Counted from the stretch's first letter, positions 1 to 6,192 are shown. The stretch is 6,243 bases of DNA from Sutterella sp. UBA4713 (GCA_002404465.1 DHJT01000074.1:646-6888), one strand, 5' to 3'. Translations and numbers: made by a program. Notes: generated by a model not told the origin, from the sequence alone.

Positions 1-348
1 AATTTCGTTTTCGATGGTAATGTGCAGTTCCCAGAAATCCGGGCGTTTTCCGTAACCGCAGTGCAGTACGAGATTACTTTCTTTGCGCTTGCCGGAAGCG
101 AGCAGCAAGAGCTGACGATCTCCCGGTGCCAACGTCACTTCCACACGTCCTTTCAGCGTATAAAGACTGACAGTGCCGTTATCTCGATATGTGATCGTGT
201 TCTTATCGAGATGTACGGAGGGATTTTTAAAACGAATCGCCTTGAGTTCCGGTTATTTCAACTGCTGCGGGTGATTGGCAAGCTCCGTCTTATAGGCTGA
301 CGAAACCGACCGATACGGCAAGGACTCCGGCCTCTGTGTTTTTTCCTG
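1..348 (-). pseudogene. Decayed TnpB/OrfB-like (IS200/IS605-group) transposon protein fragment, cut by window edge
   Basis: Reading the minus strand from 252 to 1 gives 84 codons without a stop and without any ATG. The conceptual protein contains TVSLYTLKGRVEVTLAPGDR, followed by LLLLASGKRKESNLVLHCGY and, after a few residues, ELHITIE. This resembles the central region of TnpB/OrfB proteins, where a T-L-x-GR-V strand is followed by a G-D-x-Q segment and an L-H-x-x-x-E strand just before the catalytic part. Upstream in the same frame are 31 more codons (348-256, including AYKTELANHP) bounded by TAA at 351-349 and TAA at 255-253. With two in-frame stops, no start and a very short N-terminal part, it looks like a dead remnant. 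The family call rests on pattern memory only. The catalytic residues and zinc ribbon would lie left of the window. An intact gene using an unusual start near 240 is possible but less likely. Confidence 0.55.
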
Positions 349-460
349 TTACAACAGCCGCAAAGAAAGACGAAACAATCTCCTACTTACTGTGTATCCG
401 GAAGGTCCGATAGTTTTCCTCGACCTTGCCATCATAAAGTAGATCGAGCCAAACTAAATT

Positions 461-489
461 TTGCTTTTCAAAAACTTTGCATGTAAAAT
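461..489 (+). promoter_or_regulatory. Sigma70-type promoter for the tRNA-Arg gene
   Basis: TTGCTT (461-466) and TAAAAT (484-489) are separated by exactly 17 bases. The bases just after the -10 box, GCTCGCC (490-496), form a GC-rich discriminator, the pattern known from stable-RNA promoters under stringent control. Transcription would start near 496, about 18 bases before the mature tRNA. The -35 box is weak (TTG conserved, the rest not). Confidence 0.6.
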
Positions 490-513
490 GCTCGCCTCTT
501 CGGAGATAAGTGT

Positions 514-590
514 GCGCCAGTAGCTCAGTTGGATAGAGTACCTGGCTACGAACCAGGGGGTCGCGGGTTCGAATCCTACCTGGCGCACCA
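514..590 (+). tRNA. tRNA-Arg (anticodon ACG), CCA encoded
   Basis: A full cloverleaf can be drawn. The acceptor stem is 514-520 paired with 580-586, and the D stem is 523-526 with 536-539. The anticodon stem is 541-545 with 553-557, around the loop CTACGAA with anticodon ACG at 548-550. The variable loop has 5 bases, the T loop is TTCGAAT (568-574), the discriminator is A587 and CCA is 588-590. A533 sits at tRNA position 20 and C549 at position 35, the two main arginine identity elements. A34 would be deaminated to inosine so that the tRNA reads CGU, CGC and CGA. The T stem is imperfect: C564 opposes A578 and G565 wobbles with T577. The gene stands alone between its own promoter and terminator. 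Confidence 0.97.
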
Positions 591-598
591 GCAATTCG

Positions 599-631
599 GG
601 CTCAGCCGTTTCTATAGCGGCTGAGCCTTTT
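599..631 (+). terminator. Rho-independent terminator after tRNA-Arg
   Basis: A perfect 10-bp stem, GGCTCAGCCG (599-608) with CGGCTGAGCC (618-627), encloses a 9-base loop and is followed directly by TTTT (628-631). It begins 8 bases after the tRNA CCA end, so it ends the tRNA transcript. Confidence 0.92.
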
Positions 632-656
632 CATATCAAGTTCCCGTTTTTATAAT
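628..656 (+). promoter_or_regulatory. Sigma70-type promoter upstream of the exported-protein gene and pigment operon
   Basis: A perfect -10 box TATAAT (651-656) lies 17 bases after TTTTCA (628-633), a 4-of-6 match to TTGACA. Transcription would start near 662, leaving an untranslated leader of about 62 bases before the ATG at 725. The -35 box is built from the T-run of the preceding terminator. No second good promoter was seen between here and the end of the window, so this may serve the whole operon. Confidence 0.65.
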
Positions 657-724
657 TTCCGAGTTCGCGACAGCAAGCCCCCCTGCAATGCGTGCGTTTA
701 CCTAATTTTTCAGGACGACAACTC

Positions 725-1126
725 ATGAATCGACGTACTCTTCTCCTATCCGTGGCCTCTTTAGGACTTTTTGGGAGTTCCGCTACTCTGGCGCGTAGCG
801 CCCCGGTACAAAAAATCAAAACAACAATCCCCTTTACTCTCTCTTTAAAGCAAGTTCGTGAAGGGGTTATCCGCGGTGCTCTGGCCAAAGGCTGGCAAAT
901 CGTAGGGGAAAAGAATCAAACAATTACGTTGAAATACGTAAAAAAGATTCACGTCGCTGCATGCGATGTGCACTACAACACAAAAGAGTTTTCCATCACC
1001 ATCAATCCGATGACGACCTTGATTACCGGCCCCAATGAAGTGCACCCGAAATACAATCAATGGGTTCGAAATCTCAACAAGCATATTCTTGCCCAGCTCA
1101 ACCAGCTTAGTCTCAACGTGAATTAA
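725..1126 (+). CDS. Small exported protein of unknown function
   Basis: This 133-residue protein starts with a clear export signal: MNRRTLLL, a hydrophobic stretch at about 5-19, and likely cleavage after A23 or A26. The RR pair before a hydrophobic run makes a Tat signal conceivable, though NRRTLLL is only a loose match. The mature part, about 107 residues, contains GALAKGWQIV (51-60), a beta-rich middle with a single Cys (C80), and VHPKYNQWVRNLNKHI near 106-121. That helix-like ending is similar to small periplasmic proteins and lipoproteins of unknown role in proteobacteria, but I cannot name the family. I chose the ATG at 725, not the one at 692, because AGGA (712-715) sits 9 bases upstream and the signal peptide then begins at residue 1. 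The pigment genes begin 70 bases downstream with no terminator between, so it is probably co-transcribed. A role in envelope pigment handling is only inferred from position. Confidence 0.85.
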   Translation: MNRRTLLLSVASLGLFGSSATLARSAPVQKIKTTIPFTLSLKQVREGVIRGALAKGWQIVGEKNQTITLKYVKKIHVAACDVHYNTKEFSITINPMTTLITGPNEVHPKYNQWVRNLNKHILAQLNQLSLNVN

Positions 1127-1196
1127 TAGAAACTGTGCTGTAACAAAAGCTTTTTCGTTAGATTTGTGACCGTTTTCGATCTGAAAGGACGTCGCT
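1127..1196 (+). other. Intergenic leader before the pigment genes
   Basis: These 70 bases hold no terminator and no convincing promoter. The palindrome AAAAGCTTTT (1145-1154) has no loop and cannot form a useful hairpin. AAAGGA (1184-1189) lies 7 bases before the GTG at 1197 and fixes that start. Read-through from the upstream gene is the simplest reading. Confidence 0.5.
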
Positions 1197-2270
1197 GTGA
1201 GAAGTCATGACTCGCCCTCGGCTACTTTGTGTGCCATCGAACAAGCCAATCGTTTAGCTTGTTCCCCCTTTGTTTTTCAGGCCGCTTACTGCCTAAGAGA
1301 ATTCGGCATTTTGGATTTTCTGGACAAAACCAAGGAACCCGCTTCGCTTGAGTTGTTACAGCAGTCGGCAACACAAAAGCTCTCGCTGTATGCCCTGAAA
1401 GTCCTCACGGAGCTCGGGACGGCATTCAATCTGCTGTCCGTCAAAGGCAAAAAGTACTCCATTACCAAAGAAGCTCGCTTCCTAATCAACGATCCGATGA
1501 CACGGGCGAATTTCGATTTTGCACACGATGTTTGCTATGTCGGATTAGACAAACTAAAAGATGCGCTGATTGACGGGAAACCCGACGGTCTTAACTCCTT
1601 GTACTCCGGCGCAAAAACCATCTATCCGATTATCTCCAAACTTCCCGAACCCGCAAGGACAAGTTGGTTTAAATTCGATCACTTTTATTCGGATGCGTCG
1701 TATGACGCAAGCCTCCCTTTCCTTTTTTCCAATCATCCGAAGCATATTTGCGACATCGGAGGGAACACAGGCAAATTTGCTCTTAAATGTTGCCGCTATG
1801 AACCAAATGTTCACGTGACGATTTTTGATTTACCCGAACAGTGCGCGATTGCCAAAAAAAATGCCGACGAAGCCGGCTTTAAAACGCGAATCGATACGTG
1901 TCCGCTTGACTTACTGAATCAAACACCGCTACCGAAAGTGTCGGCCGACATTTGGTGGATGAGCCAGTTTTTGGACTGTTTCTCAGAAGATCAAATCGTT
2001 TCCATCCTTCAGCGTGTGCGCGATGCAATGAATGAAAAGGCGCGCATCTGTATCTTAGAACCGCTTATCGGAGAACAACCGTTTGAAATCGGCAATGCCT
2101 GCCTCACGGCCTTTTCTTTGTACTTTACGGCTTTGGCCAACGGAACGAGTAAGTTTTACAGTCTTACAGACTTCGAGCACTTCGCCCGGAGCGCCGAGCT
2201 TACTATCGAAACCGTCCATCACAATCTCGGAACCGGTCATTCTCTTTTAGTCTTAAAACGGACCGCATGA
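1197..2270 (+). CDS. apeB: SAM-dependent methyltransferase of the aryl polyene cluster (ApeB-like)
   Basis: A 357-residue class I methyltransferase with the layout of the O-methyltransferase type 2 family. An N-terminal helical, winged-helix dimerisation region (about 1-110) precedes a Rossmann catalytic domain (about 150-355). The SAM-binding motif I is DIGGNTGK (186-193), the acidic end of beta-2 is FDLPEQ (210-215), and a late glycine motif LGTGHS is at 344-349. The region where plant-type enzymes carry the catalytic HDWSD reads QFLDCFSED (257-265), so the usual base histidine is missing. Known aryl polyenes of E. coli and Vibrio carry C-methyl groups on a 4-hydroxyphenyl head, so a ring C-methyltransferase role is likely but inferred. 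Translation starts at GTG with AAAGGA 7 bases upstream. The stop overlaps the next gene by 4 bases (ATGA), suggesting coupled translation. Confidence 0.88.
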   Translation: MRSHDSPSATLCAIEQANRLACSPFVFQAAYCLREFGILDFLDKTKEPASLELLQQSATQKLSLYALKVLTELGTAFNLLSVKGKKYSITKEARFLINDPMTRANFDFAHDVCYVGLDKLKDALIDGKPDGLNSLYSGAKTIYPIISKLPEPARTSWFKFDHFYSDASYDASLPFLFSNHPKHICDIGGNTGKFALKCCRYEPNVHVTIFDLPEQCAIAKKNADEAGFKTRIDTCPLDLLNQTPLPKVSADIWWMSQFLDCFSEDQIVSILQRVRDAMNEKARICILEPLIGEQPFEIGNACLTAFSLYFTALANGTSKFYSLTDFEHFARSAELTIETVHHNLGTGHSLLVLKRTA

Positions 2271-2983
2271 TGCAACTGGCCTTCTCCTTACTTGACTGGT
2301 TCGCACTTTCCAAAGAGCGAACATGCCGCAAGGACTGGATGGATTTTGCTCGAGGAGGACAAAAGCCTCCTGCCGAACCTTCGGTTTTTTCCAAGCGTCT
2401 TCCCATGATGCTTTCAAGACGCATGAGTCCGGCAAGTCGCTATGCCGTCGAATGTGCTCTCGAATTATTAGAAAGCCACAGAGTCGATGCTATTGTCAAT
2501 GCAAGCCGTTACGCAGAAACTGCTCGTGGTGAAAAGTCTCTGATTGCCTTGGCAAACGACCAAGAACCGTCTCCGACGGACTTTACGATGAGCGTTCACA
2601 ATGTCGCTCCCGGCATGTTGACAATCTTCCGGAAGCTGAACATTCCCGTAACCAGCGTTGCCGCCGGAGCCAATACCTTCGAAGCAGCCCTTTTTGAGGT
2701 CTCTGCCTTTTTGAAAGACGGCAAAGAGTCGGTCCTTCTTGTCGACTATGAAAATCTCTTACCTGAAATTCTCGGTTCGAGACTTGCTCCGGTTAAAGAA
2801 CCTTTTGCCGTAGCCATGATTTTGCAAGAAGGAAATGCCCTGACGGCCGTCGCACAAAATTTGTCGGACACAGAACCGAGTGAGACAGATGTTTTGCAAT
2901 TCCTAAAAGGCGTCCTTCGCCCCGAAGCGTCTTTTTCCGTACGATCCGGATGTCGTCAGTGGGCATGGAGAAAAGCTCTGTGA
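2267..2983 (+). CDS. apeC: Ketosynthase-like chain-length-factor subunit (ApeC-like)
   Basis: A 238-residue protein resembling the short beta-ketoacyl synthase N-terminal-like family of aryl polyene clusters, about half the length of a normal FabF-type ketosynthase. Recognisable pieces are FSKRLPMMLSRRMSPASRYA (41-60), DFTMSVHNVAPG (105-116) and the nucleophile-elbow equivalent TSVAAGANTFEAAL (129-142). The elbow has alanine where active enzymes carry the catalytic cysteine, and no C-terminal half with the His-His pair follows. In the E. coli system ApeC pairs with the full ketosynthase ApeO as a chain-length factor, which fits this sequence. The partner is not in this window. The start overlaps the upstream stop as ATGA, and a second in-frame ATG follows at 2270. 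The upstream Shine-Dalgarno is poor, so translation probably depends on coupling. The end overlaps the next gene as GTGA. Confidence 0.85.
   Translation: MMQLAFSLLDWFALSKERTCRKDWMDFARGGQKPPAEPSVFSKRLPMMLSRRMSPASRYAVECALELLESHRVDAIVNASRYAETARGEKSLIALANDQEPSPTDFTMSVHNVAPGMLTIFRKLNIPVTSVAAGANTFEAALFEVSAFLKDGKESVLLVDYENLLPEILGSRLAPVKEPFAVAMILQEGNALTAVAQNLSDTEPSETDVLQFLKGVLRPEASFSVRSGCRQWAWRKAL
2967..2970 (+). promoter_or_regulatory. Ribosome binding site that decides the acyltransferase start
   Basis: GGAG lies 9 bases before GTG at 2980, which overlaps the upstream TGA as GTGA. The in-frame ATGs at 2950 and 2965 have no comparable site, so GTG 2980 is preferred. Confidence 0.55.
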
Positions 2984-3756
2984 CAACTGCACGTGAGAAT
3001 CCGACATTGACCCTGTGGCGGTATGCGGCAACGTATATAGCCTATGGACTCTTTGGAATCGGGGCACTCGGATTGATGGGATTTTTCTTTCCCGTTTTGC
3101 GCTTAATCCAGCGGAACAAAGACACTCGACAACGACACTCACGGCGACTCGTGTGCGTCGCTTTCCGTCTTTTTATTGCGTTTCTGCAACTGACACGTGT
3201 GGCAAAAATCCAGCTTTCCGACTTGGGTTACCCTCCTATTGCCACAAACGGAACCATTCTTGTCGCTAACCATCCGACGCTTCTTGACTACGTTTTCATT
3301 GCCTCACAATTTCCCGATATTGATTGTGTCGTACGGGCCGGTTTACTAAAAAATCCGTTTTTGCGCGGCATTATCCTGTCGTGCGGGTATCTGACCAATG
3401 ATGCACCGGAGGCCATCTTCACCGAATGCAAAAAACGATTTCAAAAGGGTAGTGCATTACTTATTTTTCCGGAGGGAACGCGCAGTGTCCCAGGTAAAAA
3501 TCTCCGACTTCACCGGGGAGCCGCACAACTAGCCGTTCGATGCAACATTCCGATTGAAGTCATTCGGATTGACTGCTCTGAGTTCTGGCTCGGAAAACAA
3601 ATCCCCTGGTACAAAATACCGGCGAGACAACCCGTAGTACGTCTTTCGCGCCGAGGAAAAATTGTCCCGAGCGACTACGCATCAAAGGTAGACAACAGCC
3701 CGGCTCACATTTCCCGACGCATCACGGAACAAATTCATATACTTCTGACATCCTAA
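2980..3756 (+). CDS. apeD: LPLAT-family 1-acyl-glycerol-3-phosphate-type acyltransferase (ApeD-like)
   Basis: A 258-residue membrane-associated acyltransferase. From the GTG start, one long hydrophobic segment spans roughly 18-42 and a shorter one 57-72. The catalytic HX4D block is NHPTLLD (97-103, with H98 and D103), and the acceptor-binding block FPEGTRS is at 163-169. Both are hallmarks of the lysophospholipid/glycerol-phosphate acyltransferase superfamily, and the length is normal for it. In aryl polyene clusters such an enzyme is thought to help move the polyene or a fatty acyl group onto the lipid anchor on the cytoplasmic side of the inner membrane. The exact acceptor is unknown. The start could also be ATG 2950 or 2965, adding 10 or 5 residues. 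I prefer GTG 2980 because of its ribosome site and 4-base overlap. The first carrier-protein gene begins 19 bases downstream. Confidence 0.87.
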   Translation: MTTARENPTLTLWRYAATYIAYGLFGIGALGLMGFFFPVLRLIQRNKDTRQRHSRRLVCVAFRLFIAFLQLTRVAKIQLSDLGYPPIATNGTILVANHPTLLDYVFIASQFPDIDCVVRAGLLKNPFLRGIILSCGYLTNDAPEAIFTECKKRFQKGSALLIFPEGTRSVPGKNLRLHRGAAQLAVRCNIPIEVIRIDCSEFWLGKQIPWYKIPARQPVVRLSRRGKIVPSDYASKVDNSPAHISRRITEQIHILLTS

Positions 3757-3762
3757 AAAACC

Positions 3763-3768
3763 AAGGAG
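3763..3768 (+). promoter_or_regulatory. Strong Shine-Dalgarno before the first carrier protein
   Basis: AAGGAG sits 7 bases before the ATG at 3776. Together with its near copy at 4035-4040, it is one of the strongest ribosome sites in the operon, consistent with high demand for carrier proteins. Confidence 0.75.
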
Positions 3769-3775
3769 AAAACAT

Positions 3776-4036
3776 ATGGCCACTCTTGAGGATCGTATAA
3801 AAAACGTCATCATCTCAAGTTTGAACTTAGAAGACATCAAACCGGAAGACATCGACACCGATGCCCCGCTTTTCGGAGACGGCCTCGGTTTGGATTCAAT
3901 TGACGCCCTTGAACTCGGACTTGCCATCAAGAGCGAATTCGGAGTCACGCTAGCCGGCCCGACCAAAGAAGTACGCGATCACTTCAAATCCGTCGCAACC
4001 CTGGCTGACTTTATTCGGTCACAACAAAACGCCTAA
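3776..4036 (+). CDS. apeE: Acyl carrier protein 1 (ApeE-like)
   Basis: An 86-residue acidic carrier protein of normal ACP length. The phosphopantetheine site is LGLDSIDALEL (37-47), with S41 as the attachment residue. Helix I is about 3-16 and the acidic recognition helix about 41-55. The segment after it, FGVTLAGPTKEVRDHFKS (55-72), is longer and differs from housekeeping ACPs. The similarity to ACPs paired in aryl polyene operons comes from context and general look. It would carry the growing aryl polyene chain between ligase, ketosynthase, reductase and dehydratase in the cytoplasm. It has a strong Shine-Dalgarno and a 9-base gap to the second carrier gene. It differs clearly from its neighbour, so the two are not a recent duplication. 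The E/F letters follow gene order only. Confidence 0.92.
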   Translation: MATLEDRIKNVIISSLNLEDIKPEDIDTDAPLFGDGLGLDSIDALELGLAIKSEFGVTLAGPTKEVRDHFKSVATLADFIRSQQNA

Positions 4037-4040
4037 GGAG
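4035..4040 (+). promoter_or_regulatory. Strong Shine-Dalgarno before the second carrier protein
   Basis: AAGGAG overlaps the TAA stop of the first carrier gene (4034-4036) and lies 5 bases before ATG 4046, so terminating ribosomes can restart directly. Confidence 0.75.
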
Positions 4041-4045
4041 AAACT

Positions 4046-4303
4046 ATGTCTGTTGTCATGACACGGGAAGAAATTTTCAACGAATTAAAAAAGCAACTGA
4101 CCGAACTATTTGAAATTCCCGCCGAAAAGATTACTCCCGATGCCAAACTCTATGAGGACTTGGACTTAGATAGCATTGATGCGGTGGACATGATTGTGCA
4201 ACTGCAGAAAGTTATTGAAAAACGCTTTAAGCCCGAAGACTTTAAAAGCGTGAAAACCGTCAAAGACGTTGTCGATGTCGTCGAAAAGATTCTGACCGAG
4301 TAA
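4046..4303 (+). CDS. apeF: Acyl carrier protein 2 (ApeF-like)
   Basis: An 85-residue acyl carrier protein with the classic site DLDLDSIDAVDMIVQL (38-53), S43 being the phosphopantetheine attachment residue. The sequence is rich in Lys and Glu/Asp and predicted helical throughout: helix I about 6-22, helix II 43-57, and a last helix about 70-84 that includes TVKDVVDVVEKIL. It looks closer to ordinary ACPs than its upstream neighbour does. Two different carriers in one type II system may separate loading of the aryl starter from extension, as proposed for the E. coli cluster. Which carrier does which cannot be told from sequence. The start at 4046 is set by AAGGAG 5 bases upstream. An in-frame ATG at 4058 (residue 5) is less well placed. 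The next gene starts 6 bases after the stop. Confidence 0.93.
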   Translation: MSVVMTREEIFNELKKQLTELFEIPAEKITPDAKLYEDLDLDSIDAVDMIVQLQKVIEKRFKPEDFKSVKTVKDVVDVVEKILTE

Positions 4304-4309
4304 CTGAGC

Positions 4310-4882
4310 ATGCGGGCAACGAAAGGCTTGCAAATTTTCCTGCGACTCTTGTTTGTTCTGTGGCCGATGATGCTACTGGGTGCCGTATGGTCCGGCGCCC
4401 TAACGCTCTTTTTCTGGATTAGTCTCCTGCTATTTATTTTGCGCCTTGTCCTGGTACCCCCGGTAAAAACGCGTTCCCTGGCATTGGCCGATCGACTTTT
4501 AAGTCTAACCGGAATCGTAGGTTCGATTCTTTGTCTGACCTTTCAGGTGCACGTGCCGCTTCTTTGGTACCCCGTTGCCGTTAACGTTGCCTTGTTCTTC
4601 GTTTTCTTCGGTTCCGTTCTTGTCGGCCGCCCGATTATCGAAACCTTCGCCCGACTCGCTTTAAAAGGGAAAACCTTTCCTCCCGAAGCCGTCCGCTACA
4701 CACGCAAGGTTACGTTTGTATGGATGCTCTTTTTTGTACTGAACGGGACAATTGCCACTTTCACGGCAATAAAAGCCGACACGGAACTTTGGACTCTGTG
4801 GAACGGGTGCCTCAGTTACCTATGTATCGGCCTTGTGGCCGGCGGTGAATATCTCGTCCGGAGACGCGTATGCAAAAACTAA
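4310..4882 (+). CDS. apeG: Polytopic inner-membrane protein of aryl polyene clusters (ApeG-like)
   Basis: A 190-residue, very hydrophobic protein. Membrane segments are visible at about 8-26, 28-48, 62-79, 84-105, 134-153 and 162-184, so five or six spans. Charged loops separate them, notably VKTRSLALADR (52-62) and RLALKGKTFPPEAVRYTRK (115-133). The last residues, VRRRVCKN, are basic and probably cytoplasmic. Its size and place between the carrier proteins and the ligase match the COG4648-type membrane protein of these operons. Its biochemical role is not established. It may take part in moving or anchoring the polyene-lipid at the inner membrane, but that is inference. The ribosome site is weak (GAG near 4306). 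Its last 13 bases overlap the start of the ligase gene in another frame. Confidence 0.83.
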   Translation: MRATKGLQIFLRLLFVLWPMMLLGAVWSGALTLFFWISLLLFILRLVLVPPVKTRSLALADRLLSLTGIVGSILCLTFQVHVPLLWYPVAVNVALFFVFFGSVLVGRPIIETFARLALKGKTFPPEAVRYTRKVTFVWMLFFVLNGTIATFTAIKADTELWTLWNGCLSYLCIGLVAGGEYLVRRRVCKN

Positions 4883-6192
4883 CTTTTGCTCGCTGGCCTT
4901 TCGACCGAAAGGCCGATCACGTTATTCGCATCGGGCGTTCACCGAAAACTCAGGCCGATTTTGTTGACGACATCGCACGACTTGCCACAGTCTTTTCTCA
5001 AATCGAAGCAAAGCGCGTGGCGCTGTTTCTCGACGATAGTTATTCGTTTATCTGCGTCCTTTATGCCTGCTTGGCAGAAGGGAAGACAGCTGTGCTCCTC
5101 GGATCGAGAAAATCTGCCGTTAAAACCCAAAGTTCTCTCTTTGATATCGCCGTAACAGACGGCGAAGCGAACGATGCCCGCTTTTACTCACTTCACCGTC
5201 TACGTGAAAATCCACCCAAAGTAATTTCTCCCGTAAAAAGCGACGCGCGAATTGTTCTTTACACATCCGGCTCAACGGGAGAACCCAAAGCGATCGTCAA
5301 AACCGTTTCCCAAATGGACCGAGAAGCCGCTGTAACCGCTGAACTTTTCGCAGATGCTTTGCAAGGAACCGTACTTGCCGGCTGTGTCGATCCGACCCAC
5401 CTGTACGGACTGACGTTTTCCGTCTGGTTACCGATGACACTCGGAACGCCCCTTTTCGGACGTCGGCTTGTCTCCCAAGAGGACTTTTTAAACGTCCCGG
5501 GACCGATAAGCGCCGTAACCACCCCGACTTTTTTAAAATATTTGGACAGCACGCTTTGCCCGGTTACAGCTCGCTTCGTCCTTTCGGCCGGAGGAAAGCT
5601 GGAGCCGAAAGCCGTTAAGAAAGCGCACGACTTCTTCGGATGTTCGATTTCGGAAATCTACGGATCAACGGAAGCCGGCGTCATCGGTGTTCGGCAACTC
5701 GATGTCGCAGATACACAAACCCCCTGGCACTTCTGCCCGGGAATCAGCCCGATTTTCGAAGATGCGACCGGCGTCACGATTCACACACCGCTTACCGATT
5801 CGGGAAAATTTACTCTGGAAGACCGCCTTTCTTTGAAAAAAGACGGCACTTTTACACTTCTCGGACGTCGCGATCGTATTATCAAAATCGGAGAAGAACG
5901 AATCAGCCTCGATGAGATCAATCAAGTCATACAAAAGCACTTGGGATTTTCTTCCTACGCCCTGGGGATTGTTCGAGGCAACCAGCAGCGCATCGGCGTT
6001 GTTGTCGAAGATCCGGACGGCAACACCTTTGACCGCAAAAACACGGCATCCTACATCCGAGAACTTCGCGGATATATGCCGACAGCAGCATTACCGCGCT
6101 TTTGGCGAGTCGTCACACAATTTCCAGTCAATGACCGAGGTAAACTCGATTGCAAACAAATGGAGGCCCTTTTTGATGCGACGGTTCGCTGA
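4870..6192 (+). CDS. apeH: Adenylate-forming aryl/acyl-ACP ligase (ApeH-like)
   Basis: A 440-residue member of the acyl-CoA synthetase/AMP-ligase superfamily, short for the family (often 500 or more) but complete in its core motifs. The ATP-binding loop is YTSGSTGEPKAI (131-142) and motif A5 is IYGSTEAG (263-270). The ribose-contacting Asp is probably D318 in FTLEDRL. The hinge block LGRRDRIIKIGEERISLDEI is at 331-350, and the C-terminal lysine motif NDRGKLD (421-427) carries K425. It would activate an aromatic acid (4-hydroxybenzoate type in the E. coli pathway) as the acyl-AMP and pass it to one of the carrier proteins encoded upstream. The shortening is mainly N-terminal. GGAGA (4860-4864) precedes the ATG by 5 bases inside the upstream gene. 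The start of the next gene lies within its last 17 bases. Confidence 0.9.
   Translation: MQKLTFARWPFDRKADHVIRIGRSPKTQADFVDDIARLATVFSQIEAKRVALFLDDSYSFICVLYACLAEGKTAVLLGSRKSAVKTQSSLFDIAVTDGEANDARFYSLHRLRENPPKVISPVKSDARIVLYTSGSTGEPKAIVKTVSQMDREAAVTAELFADALQGTVLAGCVDPTHLYGLTFSVWLPMTLGTPLFGRRLVSQEDFLNVPGPISAVTTPTFLKYLDSTLCPVTARFVLSAGGKLEPKAVKKAHDFFGCSISEIYGSTEAGVIGVRQLDVADTQTPWHFCPGISPIFEDATGVTIHTPLTDSGKFTLEDRLSLKKDGTFTLLGRRDRIIKIGEERISLDEINQVIQKHLGFSSYALGIVRGNQQRIGVVVEDPDGNTFDRKNTASYIRELRGYMPTAALPRFWRVVTQFPVNDRGKLDCKQMEALFDATVR

Noticed and set aside
22..300. Plus-strand open frame of 92 codons at the left edge
   Set aside because: It has no good ribosome site and no recognisable motif, and it lies opposite the TnpB-like minus-strand reading, whose protein pattern is more convincing.
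383..514. Minus-strand open frame of about 43 codons ending in TAG at 385-383, protein-like in appearance
   Set aside because: No start codon context, it overlaps the tRNA promoter and the tRNA start, and a frame this short is expected by chance. It could be another IS remnant, but I cannot support it.
692..724. Upstream ATG extending the exported protein by 11 residues
   Set aside because: No Shine-Dalgarno is suitably placed before 692, and the extension would bury the signal peptide. ATG 725 has AGGA at the right distance.
1145..1154. Palindrome AAAAGCTTTT as a terminator or operator
   Set aside because: It has no loop for a hairpin and no GC-rich stem, and an AT-rich palindrome of this length occurs readily by chance.
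1136..1164. Possible promoter TAGATT with TGCTGT upstream, before the methyltransferase
   Set aside because: The -35 box matches poorly and the -10 box is imperfect; it is much weaker than the promoter at 628-656.
5640..5940. Overlapping open frames of 91 codons on both strands inside the ligase gene
   Set aside because: They shadow the well-supported ligase frame, which carries conserved motifs across this region; the alternatives show no motif or ribosome site.
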